A DNA stretch of 64,000 bases, taken from contig CM043948.1 of NCBI GenBank assembly GCA_014529385.2, positions 78,867,291 through 78,931,290 on the forward strand, given 5' to 3'. Below are positions 24,051-36,049 of the stretch, piece after piece. The stretch comes from Adiantum capillus-veneris (lineage: Eukaryota > Streptophyta > Polypodiopsida > Polypodiales > Pteridaceae). The translations under genes and the position numbers were made by a program. A model generated the notes under the pieces. It had not been told where the DNA came from. It did no database searches and saw only the letters and a list, made by a program, of their open reading frames with translations. Positions within the stretch are counted from its first letter, which is position 1. The number at the start of each line of letters is the position of its first letter.

Positions 24051-25516
24051 CAAGAGAGAGAGGAGATTTGAAAACTAGTGTAGGTAATGCATTCCCTTAT
24101 ACATATAACTGGAAGGGCCCATGTTCATTGAGGGACAAAACACTTAAATAGATTTTCGTCCATTACATTGCTAATGAGGGCCACTAGTTGTGACAGGAGT
24201 ACGAGCAAGAGCACAGGTAGGGATTGCAGGAACAAGAGATTTATTTTTTTAAAACTCATTTGGTTTAGTTGCTCAAGGTGTACAAACCATTCCTTAGGTT
24301 CTTAGTCATGCTTTTGGAGTAATGATTTTGAAAAAACACCTCCTTATATGAATCTTAGGAGGCAAGCCATACTCCTCTTCAGGTGAGGAATACATTCCAT
24401 TGATCAAATTGTGGACTTTGATTGCTTTTTTGGTTGTTAGACACAAATTTTGGCCTCGATGTAGGCTGCACATTCCCTAGAATATACTACAAGCACATGT
24501 GGAAAATGGTCAACCATGCCGTATGACATAGAGACTAGGAGCTTCTCTTTGCAAGTTGGGGAACTTATATTGGCTAAATAGAAAACATCTAAGGATACTT
24601 GCCCCAACTAACGTTGGAAAAAGGACACTCTTACACATTTGTTCTGGCATTGTGCTCAGTTTTATAGTTGGTGGGATGATGATGTTTCACATTGGAGAAC
24701 TGCATGAAGGTTACCAAGTTCAAGCTTACATTTTCCTATGCCTTTTCTCAAGACAACCACATGCACTTTTATATTCAGTTCTTTAGGGTTTGGAAACCCT
24801 CCCATATAAATCAGATCCAAATGGAGCTAGATACTAATTAATATAATATCTTCCAAGGATAGTGAGTGTGTGCGTGTGTGTGTGTAAGAGAGAGAGAGAG
24901 AGAGAGAGATTGAAGGTTATGTAGTTGATTCATTGCATTGCATTATACATTATACATGCACATAAAGGGAGTATGGCTTATCGTCAACGGAAAACCCGCT
25001 TATCTAATTACGAGGTGCAGGCAATATAGAAGTATTTAGTTGTGGCAAGATCAGGAGTATATGTACATGGTGTAGGAGAAGAAGCGCAAGCAGTTGGCAC
25101 TGTAGAATTGGTTAGAGAAGGGGCATGCAAACTTGCTGGCCACAAACTTGCTAGAAGCTCTTGTCCTTAAGGCAGCGAGACTAGGAGCTTCCCTTTGCAG
25201 GTTGGGAAACTTATATTGGCCAAAAAGAAAACATCTTTTGATACTTTCCCCAACTAATGTTGGAAAGAGGACACTCTTAAGCATTTGTTTTGGAGTTGTG
25301 CTCACGTTTATAGTTGGTGGGATGATGATGTTGCACATTGGAGAACTGCATGGGAATCAAGGTTACCAAGTTCAAGCCTACATTTTCCTATGCCTTTTCT
25401 CAAGACAACCACATGCACTTTTGTATTCAGTTCTTTAGGGTTTGGGCTTTATCCTTTATCTAGAATACAAAGAATGTTGTTGCGAATTTTTCTTTAGAAA
25501 ATGTAAGTGGAGTTCT

Positions 25517-25553
<37 letters not shown>

Positions 25554-25609
25554 GAAGGCCATGTGAAACCACACGACAAAGTTATGTGACACTTCACAAA
25601 GATTCAAAG

Positions 25610-25706
<97 letters not shown>

Positions 25707-25740
25707 TATACAAATACACTTTATTGCATTACAATATTTC
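24050..25740 (+). repeat. Right R-repeat block
   Basis: A direct repeat of 15330-16850 with the same inner order: GAAAACTAGTGTAGGTAATG, the zf-RVT-like fragment, a (TG)n(AG)n run (24868-24909), the fragment again, an (AG)n run (25519-25549), then (TG)n(AG)n at 25612-25702. It abuts the gypsy-G integrase end. The frames that run through the AG runs encode only Arg-Glu repeats and are artefacts. Confidence 0.6.
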
Positions 25741-25759
25741 TCATGAGGGCCACGAGGGG

Positions 25760-27995
25760 CAGCCCATTACATAATAAAAGGATCTTTTTGTTGCAAGAGC
25801 AGGAGCAGACGTTGTTAGGATTTTTTGGAGCAAGGGATTGCGCATATGTATATACACATGCATGATGCATCGAATAAAGGATTGCCCATTTTCTAGAGCT
25901 AAGTGGTTACGTGGGGCCCACATGTGTACAGGTAGGACATCATGTACATAGTGTACCAATTTTCATTATCACCAGTACTAGTGTGTTTTTCTATAATAAT
26001 GAGGAGTTAGTAGTGCGTAAAACTTCTCGAGGAAGCTATCAGCGGGCCGATGTTATGAGGGAAGCAGGTGCATCAGATGGCATCTAGTGGTGTCAGGAGG
26101 TCGAATGGGGTCAAGAATTGCACGTGGATAAGTACGGACACAACGTGGGTGTTTCCTTGTGATAATTATGCAGAGAGGTCATCATGAGGACCATCTTTTG
26201 GGACCACTTCACGTGGTGGTGGGATGCATTATTGGAAAAAGCTAAGTGCCAGGTGTGGGGATGGATGTAGGAAGGTGACAACTATGCACTGCGAGGTCAG
26301 TTTTTGGCTTGTTCGAGGTCCGTTTGAGGTCAACTAAAAGGCCAAGGGTGCCCAAGTAATAAAGCTAAGTGTGTGAACTGAAAAACCTGAGAGAAGACCA
26401 GAAAAAACATGGAGAGAAGAGGAGGAACAACAGCAACTGTGTTTTTGTTGTTTTGGGAGTCTGTTTTGGCCATAAACTGCTCATCCAAGGTCGGATTTGA
26501 GCACTTTGACATTGTAGACTGGGATTTTGGGCCGTTTCGAACGCAATGGCACTATCCATTTTTCTCACTATTTTTTTGTTGTTCTGGCTGTGTAGGTTTC
26601 TCCTATGAGAGTGAAGCTTCTACTCCAGTTTGTGATTGTATCTGGCATATTTTACCCATATTGTGTGAGATATTTTCCCCATTTGTGTTGGCCCAATCTG
26701 AATTGTATCTAAATATCATTAGTTCTCCTCTTTTGAGCTGAGTTTTGTGTGTGTGTGTCTCTGTCTCTCTGTGGAGTGGGTAAATGGGTAGTCTCTCTCG
26801 TCCCACTTCATCGGTGTGTTTCCTGTCTCGGCCAGGTGGGTTGTGTAAGCCGAGTGGTGGCCCATAGTGTGTGTTTATCATCCCAAGAGTGTGTGTCGGG
26901 TCCTTATAGAGAAGTTGTGTGTTTTCCATCCCGCTCACATTCTTTTGGTGCCCCCACGGAAGATCTTCTTCGAGTACCTTCTGCTTCAAGCTTCGAGCTT
27001 CGAGATTCGGGATTACAGGTTGGAGATTACATGTTACAGGGACAGGTATAGGTACAGGTGATTTACACAGGTATAGGTAGCTGGAGTAGAGTGATATACT
27101 GGCAAGTGGAAGTCACTTGTAGTTGCCATGGGTATGCATCATTTGGCATCTGTTTGAGCGCATTGTCTGTTGGTATTGTACTTTACTTGTGGATACTACC
27201 ATTTTACGCCTTTGTGGATCCATATGTGGTTTTATTTGGCAGTCCTAGCCATTTCTGAGACTTGGTTTGAAAGATAGTCATTTCTGAGACTTGACTATAC
27301 GAGATTTGCATAAGCCTTCGTGAGAGGGTCGATAGCGTTAGGTTTTATTGAGTTGGGGGATTCTCTAATGTGATATCCTTTCAGTGATACAGGTAGTCGG
27401 AGCACCCTGTTCATGACCTCGCCATAGGCTATGTACTAGTGATTCCTACTTGATGCTCCGGTTATATTTTTTGGTAGTTTATGCATACATATACAGTCTA
27501 TGTTTTGGGTTCTTACTGCTCTACTTCTAGGGAAACTCTGCCAAAAATTTTCCAAGTTATGATGGCTGGTTTTTTGGTCTTTTGAGCCATTTATGATGTT
27601 ATGCTGCTGAAATTGTGGCAAAATCAGAGGATAAGATAGGTGTGCTTTCTTGGGAGCTGCATGGTTGACGTTAATGGATGATCAAAATGGCCCTCAATTC
27701 ACTCCTTTTCATTTAAATCAGAGAATCTAGATAAATGTTCATGTGTCCAGGAAGATTTTTTTCCAGTAGCGCATAGTCTTTATGTTCGGACCAAGAAGGT
27801 TACGAGAGATCTTGGAATTTCTTTTTCTTGTTGTAATTCCGATGATTAACTATGAAAACTCATTTGATGTGCACGTGTTTGTCCTTATCTAAAGGTGAGC
27901 TCCATTGAAGTTTCTAGGGATTGAGTCAGTCAAAAGTTTTGGGTTCTTGCACGTGTGGTAGAAGGGGTTCTCAGAGCATTGAAACTTGGGTAGCC
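25760..27995 (+). other. Non-coding upstream of gypsy-G2 gag
   Basis: No supported gene over about 2.2 kb. It probably includes the LTR and leader of the plus-strand element whose gag begins at 27996. Near 27030-27080 there is a short imprecise repeat of ACAGGTATAGGTA. I could not place LTR edges or a primer-binding site. Confidence 0.4.
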
Positions 27996-28742
27996 ATGGC
28001 TTTCTCTTATCCGAAATTTCATGGAAGAAGCAATGAAGATGTGGAAGACTTTTTGGAAAAGATGGAGGTTGCCTGCATTAGCAACCAGATTCATGACCCT
28101 GCGCAGATGTTACGTCTTCGACAAATCTGTTTGAAAAGTGATGCATGAGTTTGGTCCAAAGCATTTGAAGAGGAGCTGCGTGTGGCTGATCCACCTGTAA
28201 GATTGAGTTGGGACAATCTAAGGCATAGATTGGAAGTGGATTTTGTGAAGATAGAAGATCCTAACAAAGTGTGGCAAGAAGTACAAGGTTTGGTGCAGAA
28301 GGAAGGTGAGCCAGTAGATGTGTACATACGTAAGTTTTCATTGGCATGGGAGCATATGTGCAAGGCCATAGCACCACAAGTACCCCCGCCTGACATGATG
28401 AAGAAGGACAGGTTCTTGTCTGGTCTTTGGGAGAATATACGTTGGAGAGTGGAGCTAAAGAAGCCTAGGACATATGAAGATGCACTAGAGGTAGCAAGGA
28501 ACAAAGAGTGGAAGCTGAGGAAAATGAGCCAGTTAGGGGTGGAGTATTTTTCCATGAGGCCTGAATTTCAACCTATGGACTCTTTTCAAGGTCCCATGCC
28601 ATGGGTTTATCATGAACCAGTGGTTTTTGTTACTCCTCAGGTTATGCCAGCAGTGGTCACTACAGCAGTGCAAGATGATGGGCTAAGGCAACACATGAAG
28701 CAAGTGGTAGATTTAATGAAGAATCTCAGCCTAACATTCTAG
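27996..28742 (+). pseudogene. Gypsy-G2 gag core
   Basis: The frame starts MAFSYPKFHGRSNEDVEDFL. This is a gypsy Gag start (PKFxGxxxEDVxxFLxxxE). It continues to LRLRQICLKSDA, where a TGA at 28146 replaces the next codon. The same frame reopens with VWSKAFEEELRV and RLSWDNLRHRLEVDFV. Then come QEVQGLVQKEGEPVDVYIRK, FSLAWEHMCKAI, and DRFLSGLWENIRWRVELKKP. It is a well-preserved capsid with one internal stop. The start is chosen because the family motif begins right at this Met. Confidence 0.75.
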
Positions 28743-28747
28743 GTCAA

Positions 28748-29406
28748 GTGGGAAATAATCGAGGTCGAGGGAGATTTGCAATCAGCCAGGAGGTGAAGAA
28801 AGACCTAGGAATTGTGTTGGACAAAGCAATGGTAGGTTCTGGAGGCAGACGCCCACATGTTATAATTGTGGAGAGTTGGGACACATCATCCCGCAATGTG
28901 ATAAGCCACCAAGGATGGGTGGAGACATGTATCCATTGCCAAGACAGGTGCTAACTAGGTCAAATGATTATGGCATCGAAATCAAGGGAGAAGAAGGTGG
29001 ATTAACCCAGGAGGAAAAGGGAAAGACAAAAGTGATAAGTGCAGTCACCCTGGAGAAGGCATCAAAGCTAGAGGATACATTAGTGATGCCTATTGGGAAG
29101 AGGACAAGGAAGGAAGAAGTTCCCCAAGTCCTAGTAAGAAGAAGGGAAAGAGCTATGAAGGCGAGGATGTCAAGGCCAAGAGGAAAAGAAGGGCTCGTCG
29201 CAAGTTTCATGTTTCATATTTTCCACTAGGGGATGGGCAATTAAGCTATGACTTGAAGGAGGATCTGACAAGCAGGAAAGCCGATGTTACTTTTGGGCAG
29301 CTTATAGAGATGGTGCCTAAGCTAAAGCGACAGTGGAAGAGGATGGTTAACCCAATGGAGAAAGAACCAGAGAGAGGTTCAGTGAAGGTGTTGGCGGTGG
29401 ATGAGC
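28748..29406 (+). pseudogene. Gypsy-G2 nucleocapsid and protease lead-in
   Basis: A frame near 28850-28910 reads RPTCYNCGELGHIIPQCDK, a perfect CCHC zinc knuckle (C-x2-C-x4-H-x4-C), for RNA binding. A basic and acidic linker follows (28876-29229). The lead-in FGQLIEMVPKLKRQWKRMV then runs to VKVLAVDE at 29406, where a MITE interrupts the frame. The reading frame resumes after it as VDELPDICPIVDVW. Confidence 0.7.
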
Positions 29407-29649
29407 CCGGGGGGTTCACTATATTTCAGACCACTATATCACGTGCATTCAGGCTCTTTTTCTAAAACGCCTATTCTGTGAATTTTCTAGGAAATATAAT
29501 GAACCCTTTTCTTTTAAATTCTGTAAATTTTTTGGAGATTTGTAAAAAAATATCCTTATGTAAATTTATTTCTGTAAGTTTTAAGGGATTTAAATACCCT
29601 TCTGTTGAACTCACGTGATAGTTACATACTGTGTAAGATGAACCCCCCA
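29407..29649. mobile_element. MITE with GGGGGGTTCA terminal inverted repeats
   Basis: A ~243 bp non-coding insert lies in the gypsy-G2 protease lead-in. The left end reads CCGGGGGGTTCA and the right end TGAACCCCCCA, so 10 of 11 terminal bases are inverted. The 11 bp GGTGGATGAGC occurs on both sides (29396-29406 and 29650-29660). It encodes AVDEL in the interrupted frame, so removing the insert and one copy restores the family sequence. An 11 bp duplication points to a Mutator-like class, by inference. The inside is AT-rich with no frame. Confidence 0.8.
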
Positions 29650-29830
29650 GGTGGATGAGCTACCAGACATTTGCCCAATAGTAGATGTGTGGCATAAAAG
29701 AAAAAATATGGGACAAGGTTATGTGGATGGCGGAGCCCAAATATGTGTCATACACACTCATGCGTTGAGAAGATGGTTTTACAGTGACAGGGGTGTCACG
29801 CTTCCGGATCAGATTGACAAACCATCAAAA
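29650..29830 (+). pseudogene. Gypsy-G2 protease fragment
   Basis: After the MITE the frame gives DELPDICPIVDVWHKRK, then GYVDGGAQICVIHTHALRRW. This is a retropepsin active site in DGGA form. It ends abruptly near 29820 where the oppositely oriented gypsy-F gag and its 44 bp tandem repeat begin. The rest of pol is absent. Confidence 0.7.
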
Positions 29831-29835
29831 AGTAA

Positions 29836-29958
29836 TAGCACTCTTGCCCCGTATGGTTCGTCCATTTTCCATGCTATAATAGCACTCTTCCCCCGTATGG
29901 TTCGTCCATTTTCCATGCTATAATAGCACTCTTTCCCCGTATGGTTCGTCCATTTTCT
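29836..29958. repeat. 44 bp tandem repeat, 2.8 copies
   Basis: Units start at 29836, 29880 and 29924 with TAGCACTCTT; the third copy is partial. Copies differ at one or two positions. They lie at the 3' end of the gypsy-F gag frame. 44 is not a multiple of three, so each copy is read in a different frame, yet the frame stays open through all of them. Confidence 0.85.
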
Positions 29959-31161
29959 CTCAATTTCACACCACTTCGGCTCTCCCGAATCAGACCTTAC
30001 AAGAGGAATCAACCTCCTGACCAAGTCGTCGATAAGCTTTTCTTGATCAATAGGTGCCATTGGCTTGGCAATTGACTCACTTATCTGTGAAACACTGTGC
30101 TGAGAGGATGTGTCATCTCCTTGACTCTTTAAGTCCTTTTCTTTGTATGCCTCACAGTTATCCACTAGATAAAGAGCTTCTTTGATCAACTCGTTTAGCG
30201 TCATCCTCCTTATCATATGCAGATCCTTCTGAAGGTCCGCATGTCTCATTCCCTGGATAAAGATCAGTATCAGTCGTGCTTGTGTAGGTAATTCCACTCT
30301 CGGACAGAGCTTAACATATCTCTTGCGCCGTAATAATGCTTTGCGTACGTATTCATCCTCTTTCTGTTTGAATCTATGGATTTGCGAGACCGTGTTGTGA
30401 GCAATGCCTTTTGGCGAGAATTCTTCAATAAACTCCTCAAACAATTCATCTAGGGTCTCAAAATCCCATTTTTCCACCGAGTCGAACCATGTAGCTGCAT
30501 CATTTTTTAGAGTCAATCCAAATCCCGCAAAATGTGTCGCAAAATCTGAAACTTCCTCTGGTCTAATCACTCTTCTAAAAGCCGTTACGTGATCTCTCAG
30601 ATCTTTATCTCCGGAGCATTTTTTGTTTACCCATTTTTGGACTTGGGATGGTCTAACTCGTCGATTGTCTACAAGTCTAACCAGAGACTCTCCCAATCCT
30701 TCTCTTGTTATCGCTCTTGAGGGGAATCCTTGTGGCTCTCTTCTTGGAATTCCTATAGGAATTCTCGTGTTTGGTGGAGGCATTTGTGGTCCTTCATTGA
30801 CCAAATATCCACCTCTTTCTAGTACAGTCTGTGGATTTGTTCTTTCTACAACTCTGTATTCTCGTCCATACTTGTCGACAACTATAGATCTCCATTGACA
30901 GTCGGCTCCGTATGTGTAGACATATAAGAGCTTGTAATACGTTATCTCTTCTAGGTATGGATCTGATCACCTATAAAGATTGATCTCATTGTCGTCAATG
31001 TATCCATATAGTCCTTCACTCTCATGACCAATCATCCAAACACTCTCAACAAGATGTATCTTTATCAATTGCAAGTTTGGAAGATCCATTGTGGGAGGAT
31101 TTTCCTCTATCGTCGGGATCTCCAAGCTTGTGTAAGCTACGTTTGAATCTAGGGTAGACAT
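29836..31161 (-). pseudogene. Gypsy-F gag
   Basis: The frame begins MSTLDSNVAYTSLEIPTIEE at 31161. A TGA near 30967 interrupts it, and the same frame continues through LEEITYYKLLYVYTY to a long open stretch (29809-30804). The latter has the gag core: FAGFGLTLKNDAATWFDSVE, FSPKGIAHNTVSQIHRFKQK, and RLILIFIQGMRHADLQKDL. A weak zinc-binding-like segment, KWCEIERKWTNHTGKECYY, follows. Apart from the stop it is nearly complete (about 440 residues). Protease and RT are missing at the junction with gypsy-G2. Confidence 0.8.
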
Positions 31162-31787
31162 GATTTCTGGGCTTAAGAGCTTCTGCTTGGTTCAAGTAGA
31201 CTTAGTTCACTTTGTTCAAGTTCTTTGGTTAGGGAAAGTCGAAACTATGTCCAAAACCGCAACCGTTTCGTCACAATTCTCGCAAATTGTCGCTTTCAGA
31301 CACCCCTAACTTGCAGATGAATTTTGAGGCCTCAAAGAACGTTTTTTTTCAAAATTGAACTAAATGGTTGCCGTTAGCATCATTTAGTTCATGTTTTTCT
31401 CTAAGATCTATAGAGCCGGTCTCAGGCTACGTTTTGATATAAAACCTTTTCCGATCCGATACCGTTTGTGAAAGTTATGGCCAAAACAGTGAAATGCAGT
31501 TTAGAATGGTCAAAATGAGTCCAAATTCAATTTCAAAAGAAGATTTGGGATCTCTGTGACACTACGAACACTTCTGTATGGTCAAAATTTCAGTTGGACC
31601 CTAAAAATGGCCTAGAGACATCCTACGCGTAGGATGTCTATATGCTCAGAATTTAACAAAATTTGGTCGAGAGACTCCCCTTAAGTCCAGCAACACAATG
31701 GTATGCTCAGAATCTCATTTGGACCTAAAAATGGCCTCGTGACATCCTACGCGTAGGATGTCATTTTGCTCAGAATGACTTGAAATT
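31162..31787. other. Leader region between gypsy-F and element Z with palindromes B
   Basis: No coding frame. It contains two perfect 24 bp palindromes at 31616-31639 and 31740-31763 with core CATCCTACGCGTAGGATG, 124 bp apart. Each is preceded by a similar unit (TATGGTCAAAATTTCA or TATGCTCAGAATCTCA, then TTGGACC and TAAAAATGGCCT). The unit orientation matches the plus-strand element Z. Confidence 0.7.
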
Positions 31788-34109
31788 TTGACCCCAGCTT
31801 CTCCTGGCTGTGGGTTGTTTTTGTCTCTCATTGTGCTTGCCCCTGCCCCAATTGAGCAGCACAGGAGCCTCGAAGGGTATTCAGAGGCCGCTCTTCTTGT
31901 TGCCCGCCCCAGATCGCCTCACCGCTTGAGAAAAAACGAGGAGAGAGAAGTGCAATACCGCAATGGGACATGCAAAAAGCATATGCGGAAGCCCCGAAAA
32001 GAGTCGAAGAAAGACCCACCAAATTGCGGGCTGACAGACAGGCTCGAGCAGTGGAAACACAACAGGCAAAAAAACGAAGATTAGAAAGGGAAATGCAAGA
32101 AAGGATAGAAAATGCAACTTGCCTACGGGCTGAGAAGCAAAGACTGGAAGCAGAACAAAAGGCTTCTAAAGTGGACATATCCTCACAGTCCACGGAACAA
32201 ACGAAGGAAAAAGACGTGGCTGAAGAGCAGAATCAGGCTGAATAGCTTAAGCAGATCTAGAGAGATAGGAATCTGGAAGCGCGACGTGCGGCGGATCTCA
32301 CCCGCCAAAGAATAATCACGATTCTAAAGAAAAGGAAAGCGGAAGCATCTGCTTCACAACAAGGCGAGGAAACTTCCAAAAAACAAAAAACAGCCAACTC
32401 CTCCCCCTTCAACCTCACAAAAGGAAGCTTTACTACCTACAGAATCCATCGGATACCAAGAAGCATGCTAAGCAGTGACTGGATTTGATTACAAGCAAAC
32501 ACTGCGAGAGTTAGAACGGCAATTCCAGTGTCAATATGTGGTGCTGACTGAAAAATAAAGGCAGGTACAGGAAGCCCAAAAAAAGCAAGAATCAGGGCAA
32601 GAAGAGTTAGACAGCCTAAGAACACAACTAGAATGCACAACGAAGGAAAGAGACCTTGAGCGGCAGTAGGCTTAGTCTCTGATCCAAGATTTTGTGGACA
32701 TCAGGACAGACCTGACTGCCAAAGAGAAAGAGTGCCAAGAGCTGACGGCCAGACTCCAGAAAGCGATAGAGTAGCTTGCTTACAAAAGTGCAAGATTTCA
32801 AAGTCTTAGCAACTCCTACAGCACTGTCAAGGGCACTCTGGCGGCTTTGATGGCTAATCAAGAACCTGCTGGAGCATTGGTCTCCACATATGACAATGCC
32901 ACAACAGCGAACACTATAGCAGCGCTAAAAGCAGAGCTAGAGCAAGAAAGGCTTCAAAGACAGCTGCTCGTATCAGGAATGGTGGCCTAGACAGCGGCAA
33001 ACAAGTTAAAATTAAAAGAAGTGGAGCAGCAACTCGCTCAAGAAAGCGTTGAACTCCAGATTCAGAGACAGATCGGTGACACATTGCTAAATGAAAAAGA
33101 AGATCTGCTTCTCCAACAACAGATCAAAGCAGACAAGGCACAGACTCAACCGCAACTGCTGCCTGGACACCATGCGACAGACTTGCCTGGAACCTCACAC
33201 CAAGGGCAACAGGAGCAGGAATTTGAAGGACCCGATCTGGACATACGAGATGAACTCAGTGAAAGCATTCAGGACATGCCAGAGGAGCCAGGCAAGGAAT
33301 ATATGCTCTATGAAAAGAAGATACTGGAGTCAGCAGCCCTGGCATATTTACAACCAGAAGAGCAGGTGGAAGGGTTTGGCCACGAATACCTCCCGTTTCC
33401 TCTACTGTGCCATGAAGCAAATTTGTGGAAAGAAAAGATGTGGCCAGCCTTGCCACAAAACAAAGAAGGGGGTTATGAGGGCATTGCACTCACAGTGGAA
33501 GAAGCTCAGGTGTTTGTGGATGACCACCCCAAGTGGAGGCAGAAGTGGTTGGACAAAAGACGACAAGATCCTACATTTTGCCCTGTCCCTCGACGACGCA
33601 CTTGGAAAGATTTCACAACATGGAAGGGGTCAAGGCAGCACGAGCTAAATTACCCGGTTCTGACAGCGCAACAACCCCCTACAGTGGCGTACATGGTCAA
33701 CACACTGAACTCAACAGTGACTTTGCTACGGGATGTCCCCGATTTGGCCTACCAGATGTTAGTAAAGATAGCCCGGATGATTGTCACTTGCATCCAGGTG
33801 TTTAAAGACACTGAAGGCGATGATCATCCGTGGAATCTATTCTTAGAAGGACACAAAGGCATCTGTTGGAATCTACAGGATTCACCGCCACGACATATCT
33901 TGATGGCCATGTACTCCAGGCTAATGTACCTGCCATCACACTACTTGCAAAAGTTTGAAGAGGACTTCGTCACAGGATTCTTCGAAATGGATTCAAGGAT
34001 TTTCCATCCCATGGTGAAGGACCTCAAGGCAAGGTACGTGGCATACCAACACACATTATCAGAAAATCCATTCAGACAACACCAAGCAGCCCTCGAAGCC
34101 GTACTGTGA
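31788..34109 (+). pseudogene. Element Z: coiled-coil gag-like protein of a non-autonomous LTR element
   Basis: From about 31970 the plus strand encodes a long K/E/Q/R-rich coiled coil (EERPTKLRADRQARAVETQQ, ERIENATCLRAEKQRLEAEQ) with some stops and frame changes. It ends in a clean 362-residue frame, 33021-34109. The N-terminal part of that frame is also coil-like (MEQQLAQESVELQIQRQIG). The C-terminal part is globular (WKDFTTWKGSRQHELNYPVL, YMVNTLNSTVTLLRDVPDL, HILMAMYSRLMYLPSHYLQK). I recognise no protease, RT or integrase. A polypurine tract and LTR-like start follow, so this is probably the sole protein of a non-autonomous element. Confidence 0.5.
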
Positions 34110-34192
34110 ACAAGAAGCTTTTCAGCAACACTCGCTTCATTAGAGCCACATCAACGGCCAAAGCACTGAACATGCACGAGGGCGTGCAAGGA

Positions 34193-34207
34193 TAAGGAAG
34201 GGGGGAG
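34193..34207 (+). promoter_or_regulatory. Polypurine tract of element Z
   Basis: The plus strand has AAGGAAGGGGGGAG, followed directly by TGTTTGGTGG, a typical LTR start in TG. The gypsy-D tract on the other strand (52017-52031) has the same core, GGAAGGGGGGAG. This supports a relationship between Z and D. Confidence 0.65.
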
Positions 34208-35110
34208 TGTTTGGTGGAAGAGGCAACAGGCGGCCGTGGCCAGAAGTACCATAATTTCCTGAGAAACCATTGTAAAATTCTTTTGTAAAGAAGCATCTCT
34301 AAGCCGGGAAATTGTCAAGGATGTAAGATTATTCTTTTGGGAGCAATTGTATATTAGAGAGCCAGTTTTAAGATTAGGGGCTTATGGCCGGACAAGCCAT
34401 TTTTGCAAAGACCTAATCTATAAAGGTCATTTTCTGTAAGTTTTGGATAATCTTTTTGGAGGAAAAACTGAGAAGACAGCGTATGAATGAGAGCTCCTTC
34501 TTGTTCAAACTTGTAATCTTCGCCATTGGGGCTACGGTAATCCAAATTCAGTTTTGAATATTGCATTGTGTTCCTCTCCTCTTGCTCTTTTCTTCAAGTA
34601 TAATCATTCAAGATTCGGTGAAGGTTTTCGACTACGTGTTTGAGGCTTTAAATCGCTGTTTTGAGTGTTTATATGCGTGTTTTATGTCGTTTCGACCCAA
34701 GGAGGGGCTTTAGGGACCCTAAAACGACCCATTAGGATCAACTGTTTGCTGTTTTTGTTAACTTTGGAACGAACGATCGCGATCGTGGTACCTCTCCAGA
34801 ATGTTGTGACAGTGATAGGATATGATCCTAATAATCCCCCGAAGCTTCCCTTCAAGTTTCGTGCGATTCCGAATAGATTTGCATGGTAAACGGGCATGAC
34901 GATTATAGAGCTGGATAGAAGGACATAGTCAGATTACTTGGCGATGATGCGTTTGATTTACTTGTAGAATTAGTAGATACATCTCATCGAGTTCACTTCA
35001 TTAGGCGTGACAACCTAGTGAGTTTCCATGCCTCATCCGAGTCGCTTCCCTTGTATTGATAAATATGTTGATGCTTGAGAGCTATGCTATGGATGTCCGT
35101 CGCGGTGACC
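34208..35110 (+). repeat. Element Z 3' LTR (right edge uncertain)
   Basis: It begins TGTTTGGTGG after the polypurine tract. No coding frame. It contains one CGATCGCGATCG palindrome (14 bp perfect, 34773-34786), the same family found four times in the gypsy-D LTR (49970-51095). No second copy of this LTR was found in the window, so its end is only bounded by the frame starting at 35119. Confidence 0.5.
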
Positions 35111-35118
35111 CGCAAACA

Positions 35119-35818
35119 TTAATTTACATTCTTTAGCATGTAGTACTTCCTATTACCCTCTGTAGGCCCAAACTCCTTCTTCAACAAAGCTTCAGAAGAC
35201 TTAGGGATTGTGATGATACCCTTCAATGGTAAATGAAATACATGTGAAACCAATTTTGGGGTAAAAGATACTGTGATTGAAATCATACCCTTTGTTTTCC
35301 TGAGAATATCTAGCTGTGATTTTGCATAGTATTTATGTCTCCATTCATCCCATTGTAGTGTTGCAAATGCATGCAATCCTATGCTTTGTAGCCATACACT
35401 TTAGTCTCTAGTGTCAAGTCTAGAGATACCTTAAAATCCGTAAAAGGATCCATCAGGGATTGCTGTAGTTTTGCTGTGCTGAGAGGAGTCTCTGCAACCA
35501 CCTCTTCTTCTCCCGAAGCTTCTTCCTTCTCATAGCTGCTGATGTCGACACTTAGCACTTGTCCCTTGCGACGCAATCTTCTTAGTGGTTCATCATGATC
35601 CAACTCGGGCTACATGGCAGTGGTAGACTTCCCTCTCACCATGATTGGAGGTATGTGAAGGGTGGGTGTGTACTTGAAGAAGTCGGGTGACAACATAAGA
35701 CGAGGTAGAGTTTGACAGAGTTGATGGTTCACACCTTTGAATAGTGCAACCTACTTTTCACTGACGGCTAATAGTACTTGTTGTGCTATCATTTCACCTA
35801 ATGGAGAATCATCCTGCA
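35119..35818 (-). pseudogene. Retroelement ORF fragment, Transposase_32-like
   Basis: Two minus frames joined by a frameshift (35379-35603 and 35119-35376) encode a protein I do not firmly recognise. The second frame has ITVSFTPKLVSHVFHLPLKG followed by a lysine-rich segment and GNRKYYMLKNV. This pattern parallels VKITKEIINEALHFLPG and NKYKYTDMI in the 250-residue frame of gypsy-D (49017-49769). Both recall the plant transposon protein domain of retroelement ORFs. It is truncated at 35119. Confidence 0.35.
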
Positions 35819-35984
35819 TTTCAAAGTAAATTTTCACATCTCTCTTAAAAAACCCGACCCAAAAATATCCAATGAGTAAAATTTCAATTTTAGGTATTCC
35901 GAAAGTCTAACTTGACCACTTTGAACACAGATTCCTCTATCCTATTACTAAACTACTATGCATTGTACAATTAAACTCAACATT

Positions 35985-36012
35985 ATTGTTGGTTCCCCCC
36001 TTTTGAAATTGA
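35985..36012 (-). promoter_or_regulatory. Polypurine tract of gypsy-B
   Basis: On the minus strand the integrase remnant of gypsy-B is followed by AAAAGGGGGGAACC. A possible LTR start (TGTTGAGTTT) follows a few bases on. This would be the 3' end of the element whose gag lies at 59742. Confidence 0.45.
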
Positions 36013-36049
36013 TGAGCTCCAAACCTGCTTCCCTGACCACTTTCTACAA

